Shown here: positions 34,252 through 48,900 of the stretch, one piece after another
How positions within the stretch are numbered: the first letter of the stretch is position 1
Layout: every line of letters starts with the position of its first letter
The notes under the pieces: generated by a model
What the model was told of the DNA's origin: nothing
Databases searched by the model: none
What the model saw: the letters and a program-made list of their open reading frames with translations, nothing else
Made by a program: the position numbers and the translations under genes
Assembly: GCA_032173965.1 (NCBI GenBank)
Contig: JAVUNC010000004.1
Span: 25,025,001-25,089,000, forward strand
Source: Sitta carolinensis
Lineage: Eukaryota; Chordata; Aves; Passeriformes; Sittidae
DNA length: 64,000 bases
Direction: 5' to 3'

Positions 34252-35085
34252 GAAAAGTTATGGATGTGGGGAAATTCTCATCTGTTGAAATTGCAAGTCC
34301 TTGGCATGCCTTTTAACAACATATCTGCCACAAAGACTTCTCAGGTTCTAGCTTGGTGTTTGCAGCAGAAAGGCTGAGGGATCCTCTGATGGCACAGTCG
34401 CTTATGCTGGTTTTATGAGAACACAGGTCATGCCTTGTCATTGTGGTTATAACTCCCATTAGCCTGTTTAAAGACTTTACTTAGAGAGTTTCAATTTCTA
34501 GCAATTGTGGGCCAAAAAACTCCTTTTCCAACCTATACAGAGAGTATAGGATACTGCTTTTGTAATTCCCTTTCTTGGACATCTTAAAATCATTCCATGG
34601 ACTCCTTCTGGGTTCGGAGGCCGCAAATTGAAGCCCATCATTTCATTTATACATGCAGTGAGGAGCATTGATTGCACAGTATTGTGCCTGGGAACTGCTG
34701 CGAAATCAGGCACCTCAAGGAATGGTGGTTTAACACTGGATATTCATAGCAATTATTAATGTGCTTTTCTCTTGTCCTCTCCCAATGTCATGCACATGTT
34801 GTTCCAGCTCATGCTTAGGGTAGGCAAAACTCCATGGCAAAATATAAAACATTTAATTTTGTTTTCTTTTCTTTTCTGGCCAGACTCATTTTTAAAGTAA
34901 GATGATGCTTCTGGGGCATCCAGTAACAGGTGTGTGAGAAGAGACAATTGTCATAAATAAATGTTTTTATTGTCATGGCATTGCAGCTAGACAGTTAATA
35001 CAGCTTGCTTTCTGGGTGACACTGAGGTCACAATTCTACCCTAAGGGACATTAACCCTAATGTGCTGAAATATATATGTATATAG
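34252..35085. other. Intergenic, no recognised gene
   Basis: Unique-looking sequence between two microsatellites. I see no exon, RNA gene or named repeat. Confidence 0.6.
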
Positions 35086-35100
35086 TATATGTGTGTGCGT

Positions 35101-35138
<38 letters not shown>
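35086..35138 (+). repeat. (GT)n dinucleotide microsatellite
   Basis: An imperfect TATG/GTGTGC lead-in becomes a perfect (GT)16 at 35107-35138, preceded by a TATATATG stretch. It is an ordinary CA/GT repeat. Confidence 0.95.
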
Positions 35139-35141
<3 letters not shown>

Positions 35142-38100
35142 AATTTACTGAAAAGGATTGCAACTTGAGCCCAAAGTGACAGATGAAATGCTTTTTTTAA
35201 TATATGAATTTGGTGACAGTTATGTTTGGAAATGAGAATTACAGATGTGAAACTTCTTCTTGAATTTCAAATGACAGCTTCTTTTGCAGCCCTCTATGGA
35301 TCACATTTGAGGTCATTAAATCATTAGCAGGCAGCAGGGAGACTGTAATTCTGCTTTTCTTCAACCTAACCATTCCACCGTGCAACCCCTTTTCTCCTCA
35401 CGTTGCCACTTCTACTTGAGTTGATTACCAACATGATCTGTGAATAAACCTTCTGGTTGTGCAAGAAAAGAGGAGCATCTGAGTAAAGCTGTTAAATCTA
35501 CATTTATAAAATTATCTTCCTGGACTTCATTATCACTATCCTGCTGCATGCTTTGATTCTACACTTGCTTATCCCTTGACTTCATTCTCTTGTTTGATAA
35601 TACAGCTTCTCATAATCCACACAAGCCTTCCAATATATTTCACTCACTTGCTGACATTTCATTTTGTTGTTGATATTCATCCCTAGGTATCCCAAATGCC
35701 TGTCAATTAATCAGTCATAAGTCTTAAGAGTGTTGTTAGAGCCAGGGACTAAGCACCCAGCTTTCAAATGAGGCAGCATTTATCAATTCATGTGACTCTC
35801 ACTATGAAAAAAGAGAAATTGTACTCTGTCATTGCCAGCAGCCTTTAGAATGATTAGACTACAGGGCAAACTCTGGACCAAATACTTCTGGATCTAGTGG
35901 AGAAACCTCAAAACTTCAGTGAGTTTTGACTCCTTCTAGCTTTATCTCTTGTGATCTGCTGGTTTTTCTGTCTCATGATTAAAAAAAGGCTTGGAATCCT
36001 GTGTGGCCTTTAAATGCTCTTTTGAAAATTATTATTTCCATGAATTTAAAGAAAAATAACTGGCTGAAGCAACTGCAGAGATAATATGGGTTAGCTTTTC
36101 TTTAGACTATGGAAAAAATTAAAAACTGAAAAACAGTTTTGGTAATCCTCTCCCCTACTTTTCCACGCACAATTTCATGCTTTCCATCTGTTCAACACAC
36201 TGTAGGGGTTTTATTAATGGAAACAGACTGTTTCTTCAAGAATGTGCTGGCTTCTGAAAACTAAGAGCAGCGATGACCATGGATGGAGTGTGAGCTGCAC
36301 GGCACAGCATGACACCTGAGGCAAGGTTTTCCTTTTGCTATTTGCTCCCACCAGGCTTACCTGTGTCAAAGGTGAAGCCAAGAAAGCATTTCTCTCTCCT
36401 GTAAGAAATATCAGTGTATTTTGCTTAAGAGAGCAGCTTCCGAGGCAGTGATTCTGATCCCACTCTCCACTCATGCATTTGCTACCAAAGCCCAAAGGAA
36501 GGGGAATTACTGGCTATAACTGAGCAAGGGTGTCCATGTGTAGCAAATATTTTTTTTTTTTCAGTTGTCTAAACACTGATGATCTCTGTCCTTGCTCCTA
36601 AGCAGTGTCATAATTAGTGGTGAAACATTTACTTCCCCGGAATACATTCCAACTGTGCTTCATCCAGAGAGTCTTACTTATGGCTCTGTGTAACATGCAT
36701 TTCATGAAAGACATGCTGTGCTGGGTCTGTCTAAATGTGAGGTAGAGCTTAAGGGATACTAAGAGTTATATAGGCCCTTGGATTTATGAACCCAGGAGAG
36801 ACTGTACAGCTTTTGCAGTAGCAGTAGCTTGCAGTGACAGACGTGTGAATACTGTGATGATGTTTCCTTATTGCTCCTTAGCATATGCAAGGTCTGCGTA
36901 TGTGCTGCTGACATAACAAGCAGAAGAAATATCACCAATTTTCATTCATTAGTGTTTCAGCAAAATTCCTGGCAGACTCAAGGTCTGCCTGGCTGGTTAG
37001 GGTCAGGGCTGGCTCCGAGCTGCTCAGCAATAGAAGCTGACATCAGCATTGTCATTCAGGGGAGGAACAGTGAGATTTTGGACTCGGGGAAGGCATGAGT
37101 GACATGGGAGTGGAGGTCGAGGCTTTTAAGAGCTTCATTCTTGTGCTGCTGTTTGAGGGACAGGAATGGACAGGTTTTAGTCCATCTACCTTCACATATA
37201 CATGAGCACAGGCAAGTGATCAAATGGTCAGCTCTGTCTGCACTCAGGGCTGAGTCTTCTTTCAGTGAAAGATTAGTTTAAATATAGATGTTTCTAAACC
37301 AAATGTGAGTTGCTATCATTTTCCTCCCTGTCTGATAGTCCAGAGCAATTTTTTTTTTTTTTTGTCAGAAATATAAGAAACTTCCAAATTTATTTTTTTA
37401 AACTTATTTGTGAAATGTCTTTTTCAGAGGGAATGGTTTTTGAAGGAAATTCTTGTTCTGAAAGAAGCAAAAGGGGGATTTAATTCACATCTTTCTAATT
37501 TGGAATACATATCCTGACTGATATAGTAGTAATATCTGAGAAATATGTGATCTCTAGTTTTTTTCATCCAAGTGCATGAAAAAACCCAAACCTGAGACCT
37601 TGGAAATCTTTTGCAAGACAAGAAAGTCATTGCATCCAGACTTATTTGGCCAGTCTACGATACCATGGAGGTCTTTAGGTGGTAAAATCTCTTACAGAGT
37701 CTTCTTCAACTCTTCATTGTAGCAACACAGAACATTTACTATCAATGGTATTTGATGAGTAATGATACTCAATACATACTTGAGCACTGGCTGCTGTAGG
37801 GGTGGAAGACCAGTGCAGAAATCTGAGGCAAAGAAATGTCAGTCATGCAGTTGTCGGAGTGAGAAAAACTAGATGTAGAATTAACAGAGATATAATCCAG
37901 ATCTCTGAAAAATCTTAAGTGTCAAATTTGTGCCTAAGAAGTTTTTATGTGCTTTGTATTTCCTTGAACTGGTTTTAGGCAGGCCAGAAGAGCAGCCTGA
38001 AAGGAAGTGGCACTGGGGTGACTGTCAGCACTGCCAGCAGCTGCTGAGGATTGTGTGTGCTCCAGAAACAGTTGAACTCCACAGCTGCAACCAGACTTGA

Positions 38101-39305
38101 GAGTCAGGATCTGTCCCTGTGGACACACGTTATCTGTGTGTATATACACAGATGTATGCAGTTTCTTCTGGGGCTGTATGATCATGGAAGCAGCAGCTGT
38201 GCTGGCACCATGTGTCTGCTGAGCTCTGCAGCAGAGATACACATGGAAATTCTGCTTTTGTTACACTGCTTCCTCAAACAGCCTTTTATGCTGATAAAAG
38301 CATATCTTTACCTGCTCTGGGGGTTAGCAGAGCTAAACATTGACGTATGATTTGTATTTACTTATTTATTTAACATTCATAACCAATACAGCTGTTCCAG
38401 CAAAGCTTTGCAGGACAACCTGAACCTTGATAAAATAACCAAAGCACTGCTAGCCTTTGCACAGTGCAGTGCCATATTTTAGGCAAGGCTCATGCTGTTT
38501 TTATTGGGATCTTCAAAATAATGTAGTACTGCAATCTGTCAGTCAATAAAAATGCTATTTCCTCCCCAGGCTGTATGCGTTCTCACCTGTTACAACAATA
38601 TTGAAATGATGCTGGTTGTATCGTGTTTGTAAACAGTGCCAGATTGGAACTGCATGCTCCATTCTGTAGGATCGTGTCTGTTGTGTGACGTGGGCATCAC
38701 TCAATTAACCAGCTCCCTTTGTTTTCTTTCCCTGGATTTTTCCTTGAGATTTATTTCTGGAAAGGCAGATTCTGCAGGCAGCTTTATTTGTGGATCAGAA
38801 AAAAGACACACTTTAAATGCCCTCACGCCATATTTATCATCATCTTGCCTGCCTTGCAAAGGTAGCTGCAGATGTGATGGATAAAGGATGACTTTACCAG
38901 TTTTGCTGTGGTTTCTGTAAGTGCTGTTCTTCATCTTTGGGCAAAGAGACAGTGTAATTTCTTGTGTCTGTGCCACACAACAGAGCTCTGATCTCTCAGG
39001 TCTTCACTGTCTGTGTAAATAACTACTGCCTTTTAAAAGAGGTTTTGCCTGATCAGGTACTGAATTTGCTGTGCTGTTGGGTTTGGCAATGGTTCAGAAC
39101 AGAACCTGCTTCTTACCCTTCCACTCCTCTGGGGGTAAAAGTACTGCAGCATCAGATGGGGTTGTTTATAGCTTAAATACCTAGAATAATGTAGTTGCAA
39201 ATTAGATATACATATCCAGGGAAGGAAATAATAAGGATTTCATATTAATAGAGAGCTTTGTAATTTAAACTGAAGCTAAGAACATATTTTATATTAATTT
39301 TAATT
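35139..39305. other. Intergenic, no recognised gene
   Basis: Mixed sequence with T runs at about 36548-36562 and 37350-37363. Short frames at 36214-36495, 36871-37281, 37934-38350 and 38636-39176 share no family resemblance and overlap on both strands. No splice-flanked conserved exon could be recognised. Confidence 0.6.
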
Positions 39306-39415
<110 letters not shown>

Positions 39416-42400
39416 TCCAGTGTATTATCATTAAAGGGCCATACTGTTAGGAAACAACGTAGCTGTGTTCCCTGAAGAGCAGAGTTCATTTAGGTCATCA
39501 TATTTGTTATCCAACTTCATTTCTTAGTGCAGGTTTATTCTGTCCCCATCCCTTGTGCTCCTTTTAAACAAAGCTTCAAACAAATGAGTCCAGGTAGACA
39601 TAATTTTCCTTCTTATTGTCATTGTGGCAATGTTTCCTTGATGCCTGTGGTGAGGAGGACTCTCTCAGCCCCTTCTTTCCTCCTGTCTCTTTGGGAGTAG
39701 AACTCACCATGGGGTTGGAGCAGCAGCCAGTGGTGGTGTCTGGCCATGGCTGGACCCTGCTCCGGGGTGGTGGCACTGCAGAAACTGGGGTGCAGGGGTG
39801 CAGGCCTATGCCACACAGCTCCCTGCTCGAAGGGTGTGCAGAGACTGATGGAGCACAGGTATGGCCTGGTGACTCAGACTGCAGTAATTCATCTAATCCC
39901 CTGCTAAATGTGTGGCACTAGGAAGTGACTTTTTCTCCTTAATCAGATGAGTGAACACAAAATGTGACTGTTCCCTACTGGCTGTGTTGTATTAAGAGCT
40001 GCAAAATCCCCAGAGATTAAATAACATTTCCAGAAATCAATCTCACTAGCTACTTACTGGGGTTTTCTTCCTTCTGATATGCAGTGAAGATATAAAATCC
40101 TAAAACTGCAGTAAAAAAAGTCAGAAGATGAATATTCTGCTTTCAGTCACTGGATTTAATTAGTTTTTTTCAGAAGAAGAAGGAAGTAGTTATAAAATTA
40201 CAACGGAGCAACTTCAACAGTAGGAAAGTAACTGGTGTGCATTTTGTTTGTTCTTTACTATTCTTGGTTAGAGAATGAATCTTCTCTTTTCACTGTAAGA
40301 CTTGGTCATAGATTTTAACAAAACCAGTTTGGGATCAGCTCAAATGCAGCGATGTCTGCTTGCAGCCAGGAAGTATCTCCTAACCAAGAGACATAGCCAT
40401 GGAAGAAATTCTGATCTCCCTCAGGTGGCAGCTTTAGAAAACTTACCTTTAAAGATGTTTGATAATACAGAAGTATCTAGGGAGTAAATTAAATAAGATT
40501 ATAGATGGATTAGCATAGCCTCCAAGATTGATCTAACCTGCACCAGAACTGAGCACAGCCCCTTTCTTCCCAAAAGAAAGCTTTATAGGCAGACCTTTAG
40601 TTATCTTTGTGCCCCAGTGTTCCAGGCAGATCAGGCAGGTCTGATGGAGAGCATCAAAGCCAAGCTTGCTCCCATCACTTTTGAATGGTTACTCTCTACC
40701 TCCTCTCCCCCACGTGTTGCCTGATGTGCCTGGTGGCTGTTAAATAGGAGTTACTTTTACTTTTCACTCACTCAACAAAAACAAAGAAAGAAAGAACCCC
40801 CTCCTCAAAACAGCAAACCCCAGGTTTATCTAAAGAAAAGCAGCAAAATGTCATTTCTCTTATGCAGAGAGTAACAGCTGTTGTTGAGGTGCCCTTGTGG
40901 TGGGTTTGTGCCCCTGTGTACAGCCGGGCTCGCAGCTGGGCTCATCCGGGCGGTGGAGGGTGGATATCCATTAGCTTCATCTGTTTCATGCAGGCAGAAG
41001 CTCCTGCTCTCCACAGGGGCTTGTGCTGAGACTGTCACTGTGAGTAATGGCTGCTCCTGTGATAACTCAATGTAACTAGATATTGGATAGCAAATGACTT
41101 ACTGAGGCTTTTTGTAGAACAGCTGTACAGCACAAATTCAAGTTTTTATAAATGGGGACTGGTGTCTGTTTTGATAAATCAGATTACTTGTTTTGCCCTG
41201 TACTTCCAGTGTATTCAATTTGCACCGCAGTAAGACAAACTTATTGTGATTACAGACTTACTTTTGCTGTGAAGGTGGCAATGGTGAAATTCACATCTAA
41301 TGATCTTGTTTTCAAGATTCTCCAAAATTTCTCTCAGCTGTTGCAGGAGAAGCCACCTGGCCAGCATGCTGCAGGGCATGGGCTGAACTCTGCTGTCTTC
41401 AGGAGCCCCATACTCTCTGCTGCAGAAGGACTGCCAGGTCCTTGTTGTTACTGAGTCTTGCCTTGCATGAGTGTATCCTTTGCCCTGTGTAAAGCAATAG
41501 GTTGCACTGCTGATTCTGGAGCTTTCTCCCTGAGTGCCATTTTTGGGCCTCTGGGACCCAAAAAGCAGTGAAGACTTAAAGTGAATCCAAGCGAATCCAA
41601 GCCCCTGGATCAGACAATTTCAGCAGCTCTAGACAGAATATTTTCTCTTCCTACCCACATAACCTTTCTGCAGTAAGCCTTACCCAATTTACTCTAGGCT
41701 GGTGTCCCACAGGGGTAAAGCACTGGTTCTTTTCAGCTCCATCTCTGAGGATTCATGCAATCAAGAGTTTTTGGTACCTAGTACAAAGCATGAAGACTGC
41801 ATGTAAAGTTCATTGATGTTTCTGAGACCTACTGTTGACTGCCTGATTCCCAGCCCTTTATTTGGCACAGGTAGCATGTGGTGAATGACAGCACAATAGA
41901 TTGCAAACCAGCTTCCGTATTTTAATCTGTATTTTTCTGCGAGGAGAGGGAATTTTTTTCCTGGCATTCCTCCACAGCTCTGCACAGCCTGAAATTAAAT
42001 TGCTAGAGCACTGCCCTAAGAGATTTTGATTTACATTTCAACAGACCAAAGTAGCAGTTACTAAATCTTCTAGTTGGAGTAAGCTTAAAGTTCTGGTTGG
42101 TCACTAAAGTTTTTGATATTGGGGAGAAATAGGCACTTATTTTATATTATAACAGTGGGGGTGAAGGTATAATTTTTTTTTGCTGTGGAAGGGTATGAGC
42201 ACAGGAACTCTGTTGCTCTGTTAGAAGGGTTTAAAAAGTACCAACCGACAGTTTTTAGTTACTTCCACCTCAGCTGAGGAGTGACACAGGAGAAGCAGTC
42301 TTGTCAAAACTAATGCTGCTCTGCCTGGGTGAAGAGGAGCATGCAATTCCTTCACCCCTCTTATATCCCACTGTGTGTGATTTATTAACTTACTGGAGAG

Positions 42401-45400
42401 AAAATAAAAAGGGCCAGAAAAGGTCAGTATGTAGTTTGATGCATAGGTAAAGGAGGTGTCTGCGTAGAAAACCAGGGGTATGAGAATGACCTTGTTTCCA
42501 AACTCTGTCCCTGGCAGAGCCTGCCTGGAGAGCTGCTGCATTGACCCCTGCACTATGGGTGACATGGGCATCCCTGGAATCCTTTTCTTTTCCTACAAGT
42601 CACTTATCCTTCCTCTGTCCCTGTACTGAGAGCACATGAAGCTCTCCAAGGCTGCTCCTGGGCTGGCCAGCTGCTTTCCATCCTGCCCTATCCCCAGCTA
42701 CTCCTCTATCCTAGGACTGGATGGCCTATGTCACTGAAAGGCAGCTCAGCAGCTCCACACTTGATGGCTTGGACAACGTTAAACTGTGTGTTTTATTCTG
42801 AGGTTATTGCAAGAGAAGAGACAGCAGCTGGTGGAAAGTTCTGATATGTGTTCAGAGGACGGGTGGCACAAGGCATTCCACCCTGTCCTCTGCCCAGGCA
42901 GCTGTGAGAGGCGAAGCTGCAGTGAGGAAATGGGTCTGGCAGGCAGAGTGAAAATCAAATTACTGTAATGGGGAGGGAAATCTGTTCCTGGCTTACTGAT
43001 GCTTCAAAGAAGCCAGACTTCTGGCTTCTGCAGTTATTTTTTTGTGTTGATCTTCTTCGCTTTCACAAGGAAATCTTTCCCTCATGACCCATACCTCTCT
43101 GGTGCAAAGAAGGTCATGGGGGTAGTTAATTTCTCACCTGGCAGTGGGTTTTCCAACTTGTCCCTGTAGTGTCCATGCCAAGGGAGAAGGAGATGTGCAC
43201 ATGGTCCTGACAACACCTGATGAGGGTCCCCTAGGCTATAGGGCACTGCTGTAGTGTATGAGGCTGCTGCACCTTTATTTTTAAGTCTCTTTCTTGGACT
43301 GTGGCACATCTGTAACTTGCCCCTGTGGTGCAATGGATGTCTCACCCATTGCAATGCCACAACCTAGAGGCACATTCTAAAAACCATGAAAAAAAAAGAG
43401 GGTGGACATCCCAATACAAAATTCTTTTAATAAGGTTAGTCTGAAGAATCCCACTGCACAGTCATTCTGTGGAGTTACTCTATTTCTACTTTTGTTGCAT
43501 TATATTTTTTCCTTTGGTATGAAAAATTTGTTTCAGTGCAAAACCAAAAAATATTGTTTCCTTCCAATGAAATAATGTTAAGCAACGCTGATCTGACATC
43601 AAAATTGCTTGATATGAGAAGTTGAAATGCTAAAGGTTGTATTTCAAGAAACTGAAAGCACATACGAAGTGGAAAAATATACACCTGAGCATTAGCAGTC
43701 TCCTCAAGCAGAACAAAGAGGTAAGCTCCAAGCATTCATCTGATTAAAAGCTAAAAGGATCTGATTTTACCACTGAACATGCTGTGAAAACATGTGAGCA
43801 TGCCTTTATCTCCGTTTATATCTTCTGTGTTGCAATCTCTTGTCCTTCTTAAGATGTTTTCTCTGTCTTTTCTGGAAAATAAAAGCACCAGTCCCATTAC
43901 CCAGACCTCCCTCTGCACCACCCACTCTCTGAATCCCACAGGGTGTTTCTCTGTGTGTTGGAAAAATCAGTTGGGATAACAGATACAAGTACAGCATGTT
44001 TACTTTAAACCTAAAGTCACCAAATCTAAGCTATCCTTGAGCAGGACCACTTTTCCTTGAGGGTCACCTTCCAGATTACCCTGGGAGCAGCTACAGATGC
44101 CATAAGTGCTATATGACATTACAAAAAAAGGAGCCAGCTACCAAGTGTAGGTTACAGTAAAAAAGTGACTTGGTTGCTTAAAAAAAAGAATATTATAGCA
44201 AATGAAGGTATGAGGCAGTCAGTGACCTCTGATACTGTGTATCTGACTTCCTTAATGCTTGACAAATTGTTTAAGCTCAGTGGTTGGCATTGGAGGAATG
44301 GAGCATGTACTCAGCCCAAGCATAAGCATTTTTCCCAGAATAACACAGAAGTTAATGTGCTACAATAAAAGCATCTGCTTTATTTAATGACCCATTTCAT
44401 CATGTGATTCCTGTCTTTAGCTATGAAATGCCAGCACTTTTCAAGTAGGCTGGGAGTGTCCCAGCACTGATGTGCCTGTTATCTTATTTATGAGAGAAGG
44501 AAAGAAGCAAATGTGACCTGTAAATTATTTCTGTCAGTACTGGAGTTGTTCTCTTCTGACTGGCCTGGCATGGTGGCCACTGGGGAAACTTTTCATGCCA
44601 AGCAGAAATCCCCTCCTTGCCCCCTTTCCTGCTCTCTACTGTTCAAAAACATTGTGTGTTTACAGGTAAAATGCCAAAAATGTTTTGGACAGACTCTGGG
44701 GTTGGACTGCAGACTCTGCAGGGCAGCACTGGAGCTTCCCTCATGCAACGCAGAAGGGGGTGGGTCATTCAGAGATGCTGCTCTCACACTTGCCACTCCT
44801 CTTTGCTTCATCCTCTGCCATGGAGAATAAAAACAAACCAGTCTGCTCTTACTGTTGAGAAACTAATCTGGTTAATAACAAAAAGTGATTATAAATTGTG
44901 CAACTTTTTGGAATGTACTGGAGCAGATGAGGTCAGTTGCCTAAAATCACACATTCTCCTCATTTCTCTAGAAAAGTTATATTAAAAGAATGAGGTACAG
45001 TAAAATATAAGTATTCAGCAAGTGTTGCTAACTGGAAGATAATGCAATGTGGTTGTATCTTTTGTAGTTAAAGATGTGAAGACTTCTCCATTTTACATAT
45101 TTCTCTAGCTAGTTCTTCATAGCTTGTTCCTTCAGACACTCCTTTATTTTCCTTTCTGGTGTAGACTCAGTTCAGAATAGCCACAGCAGAATTCCCAGCA
45201 GGTATGTGCAAAGCTACATAAAAAGCATAATATCTACAAAGTTAGTTTTCAAACTTTAGTCTGCTTATGAATTTGTTATGGCTCTACTGTGGTAAAAAAC
45301 ACAGAGAGTAGATTTCAATATACAATTGGAAATAAAGTTCATGACACCATTGCTTCTCTGACCTCATCTGAGAGGGTAAATTCAGTCCAGATTATTTCTG

Positions 45401-48400
45401 TTATTCATTTCCTAGCATAGTTCTGTGAGTGGCTGTGCTGCCTGGATGGAGGAGGAGTAATGGAAAGAGAGGATGGCCTTCTCTTCCCAGTGTCACCAGT
45501 GATGCTGGGTTAGGTGACCCAGGCACCAGTGGCTCTCCAGCCAGAAGGGGCCCTTGGGGACCCTTTTGGCAGTGGGAAGCATCCTACGGATGATCCATGA
45601 AATGACTGTAAGTAGGCAAACACATACTTTTCTCAGGTGAGTGGGCTAATGGGTGACATAAGAAGGTTGGCTAAAAACATACAGTAACATCTAGCCTAGT
45701 TAAGCATAAACATTCTTTCCTGGTAAGTTTTTTATGGTTTAACATTTTCTCTGGAAGTTTTTATTATGTCCTCTCTTTACAACTTGAGGAACTGAACTCC
45801 TTTTCTTCTCCATTATTGCATTTCATCAAACAGCAAATATATTTCCTGTATGCTTCTCTTCCATGTAATGTCCTCCTTTCAATTTGTTTTGCAACATGCA
45901 GCAGTCCCCATAGAAGTCTCTTGTTACTATTGCATTGGACCAAAGTTCAGAGTTGGTTGCTTTCCATCAGAGACTCCCATTGGCCTCCTTTCATATGCTC
46001 ACTTGCTGTATTAAGTAGAAAAAAGATTTTTTTTTTCTTCTTGAGTCATTGTTTATCTGTTTCTCAGGTTCCCAGAGCACAATAATAAAGCTGTATTTGG
46101 TTACTTGCTGTTTTCAAGTAGCAACATGCCCTGTTCTGAAGTGACTGGAAGTGGAATATCCTTAAGATAAAGGAAAACAAAAATGCAAAACATTGTGGTG
46201 ACATGACCTTGAAGGGGATCCCCTCTATCACAAATTCTCTCTGCCCCTTGTGTATAAGTAGGGCTGCTAGGAACAGTAGAAATGGTGTGTTTACTTTCTG
46301 AGTTTTTCTCATTGTGCCCAAGGCAAGTAATTGGAATTTCATTCTCTCATTGTTAACTGTGATACCCAGAATTCATGTCTTAAAGGGCAGTTTATCTCTG
46401 GAGAGCTAATATATAAAAATGTGGTAAATTCTTGCAAAGCAGTTTAATTTCCTGTGTGTATACAGATTTGGATTTAGTTTTGCCTATTGCAGATGAATTT
46501 CCTACTTTTCTTCCCTGCATATCTTCTTATTTCTCTTGCCCTGGAGGTGTACCTGGAGAGGACTGAATTGGATTTTCTGACTTCCCCAACATAAAAGAAT
46601 CATTAAATAAGATCTGGATTGTGGTGCCATGTTGAGCCCCCACTTACCCCTGAGGAAGAACACTAAAGGCACAGAGAAAGGATGTAGCCTGTGGAAACTT
46701 CAGTATTGGAGGGTGTGTATGACTCTGGGTTAACTCCGAGGGAGCTCTGGGTCAGCTGAGTCAGAAATACCCATCTTCCCATTTGCAAAATGACAATCTC
46801 ATGTAAATCACAAAGACATTACAAACCCTTTGATGCTGCTCATGCAGAATTGGTCTGCAAAGCTAAGTTGTTTTTGAAATAAGGTTTTTGTTAGAGACAT
46901 AGTGGGACCCCACCCTGGATAAAACTTTCAGGCAGCTGGAGAACACTTCTTAATGTGAGACCATTTCCTCTGCAGCATGCAACATTTTGTTGTAGAAGTT
47001 ATAGTCAGTTTTAGATATCTTTTAACTCTGTTATGAATTAAATCTGTCAGAAAGAGGAATATGAAACATCAGGTTTCCTCTTTCTCATGGTCATAGGTCC
47101 ATATTCCAAATGGGAATTTGTACAACTTTTCCAGGCATTCCTGCAAGCTCTCAAAATATCTGTAAGAGCAAAACTCTAGTGTTTTTGACTGAGAAATTTA
47201 TTTTTCAACCTTATGAAAAAGGTTGCTATTAGAAAACTGATTTACTTGGAGTAGACTCCCATGCCTGGGGAAAACTGGTTTCTCAGACCCTCAGATTGTT
47301 CTGGCAATGAACATTTTTCACCCGGGGATGAAGGGCTCAAGAGTCAGATGAGTAGTTGTGGTTTTGCTCAGCTGCCAGCTGCAGCCCAGGAAAGCTGTTC
47401 CTCTCTGGTTCTGTTATAATCCGTTCTGGACAAGCTGCAGAGAGGGGAGAACAACTTAGGGAGAAACTGCAGGCTGATCTCCTAGCAATTGAAGCTTTAA
47501 TAACTAAAAAATGGAAATGAGAGAGGTGGGAAGATGGAAGAAGATTCTGTGCATCTCTTGTCCATCAGGCTGAGATTTGGGGCTGCCCTGCGTCCCCCAT
47601 CGGGGCTGCAGGCACCTCTTATCCTCCTGCCAGAGGGCATGGCATGGTTTTGTCTGTCTATTGATAGCTGTGTTTCTAGCAGGACATGCTGAAATTCTCA
47701 TAACTTTTTCTTATGAAGAGAAAAACAGTTCATGGCTCAATTTTTCCTGATCTGCCCATCCCAATTTAAACTTCTCAAAATTGTGTGCAAAATATCACAG
47801 CCTCATGGACATTTATAGGCACAAGTTTTCTGAAGTAAACAGAAAGCCTTTTGAAAATTGCAATCCTAATCCATTTTTCTGCAACATAGTATCTGTTTTA
47901 ATAATGACAGTTCTCTCATCAATTTTCATCTATGGAGAACTGAAGTAGATAAACTTATATTGATCTCTATTAACTACAAATTGGTTACAAGTTTCCACTA
48001 CGATTCGAGCAGATATTTTTTTAGAAGATTAAACAAGTGTAATTTACCTTGTTGAAAAGCAGTGCTAGCCTCTGTTCTGTCTGTTCTTGTCCATATAGAT
48101 ATTGAGCTACTGCACTGTCTGGTAGCACTGATGTAGATAAGATTAACTTGAAATTTCCTTTTTCATTTGTGTTCAAGTAAATTGCACATAGTTAATGGTG
48201 GCTGATACTCTGCTGCTTCAGAAATAATATGAGAAGCTAAAATCTCAAATTTTCCATATCTATTTCAAGTGATTGAAATGGCAAGGACAAAAATTGCCCG
48301 TTTCTGTGAACAGTAGTTGCATCAAATAATTAACAGAGTTTTTGCTACTTAGTTTATTGGATCATCTGAAAATGCTTTTTAGATATAGTGGCACAGAAAT

Positions 48401-48465
48401 AATGGATATGACAGATGAAACCCCACCAAAACATTAAATATCTGTGTCTCAGACAAAACTGCTAG
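39416..48465. other. Intergenic, about 9 kb, no recognised gene
   Basis: Mixed sequence, slightly GC-richer than the rest of the desert at about 39650-39870, 40880-41040, 42480-42960 and 45420-45600. Short frames of 60-122 codons occur on both strands (for example 39616-39921, 42221-42571, 44513-44985) with no recognisable domain. I cannot identify any exon, RNA gene or named repeat. Confidence 0.55.
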
Positions 48466-48900
48466 AATGAGTCCAGAGGAGAACCACAAAGGTGATAAAA
48501 GGGTTAGAGAACCTCTCCTACAGAGACAGGCTGAGTGAGTTGGGGTTGCTCTGTCTGGAGAAGAGAAGACTCTGGAAAGACCTTATAGCAGCTTTCCAGC
48601 ACCTAAAGGGGACCTTTAAAAAGGACCTGTAGTGATAGGATAAAGGGCAATGGCTAAAAACTGAAACAGGGCAGAGTTGGATTTGTTATTAGGAAAAAAT
48701 TCTTTACCATGAGGGTGGTGAACACTGGAACAGGTTGCCCAAAGAAGCCATGGATGCCCCATCCCTGGAAGTGTTGAAGGCCAGGTTGGATTGGGCTCTG
48801 AGCAACATGGTGTAGTGGTTGGCACACCTGCCTTTGGCTTGGGTTGGAACTAAATGATCTTCAAGCTTCCTTCCAATCCAAACCATTCTATGATTTTATA
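48466..48900 (+). mobile_element. CR1 LINE, 5'-truncated 3' end
   Basis: CR1 landmarks appear in order: GAGTCCAGAGGAGAACCACA, AGAACCTCTCCTACAGAGAC, GAGTTGGGGTTGCTCTGTCT, CTGGAACAGGTTGCCCAAAG, CCCCATCCCTGGAAGTGTTG and CAATCCAAACCATTCTATGA. A segment at about 48806-48840 (GGCACACCTGCCTTTGGC) departs from the usual spacing of the tail and may be subfamily-specific or a small rearrangement. It is non-coding, and minus-strand frames over it are shadows. Confidence 0.94.

Noticed and set aside
34093..34377. 94-codon frame with poly-Leu and poly-Ile resembling a membrane protein
   Set aside because: The hydrophobic run is the translated ATT/ACT microsatellite. The ends have no recognisable content.
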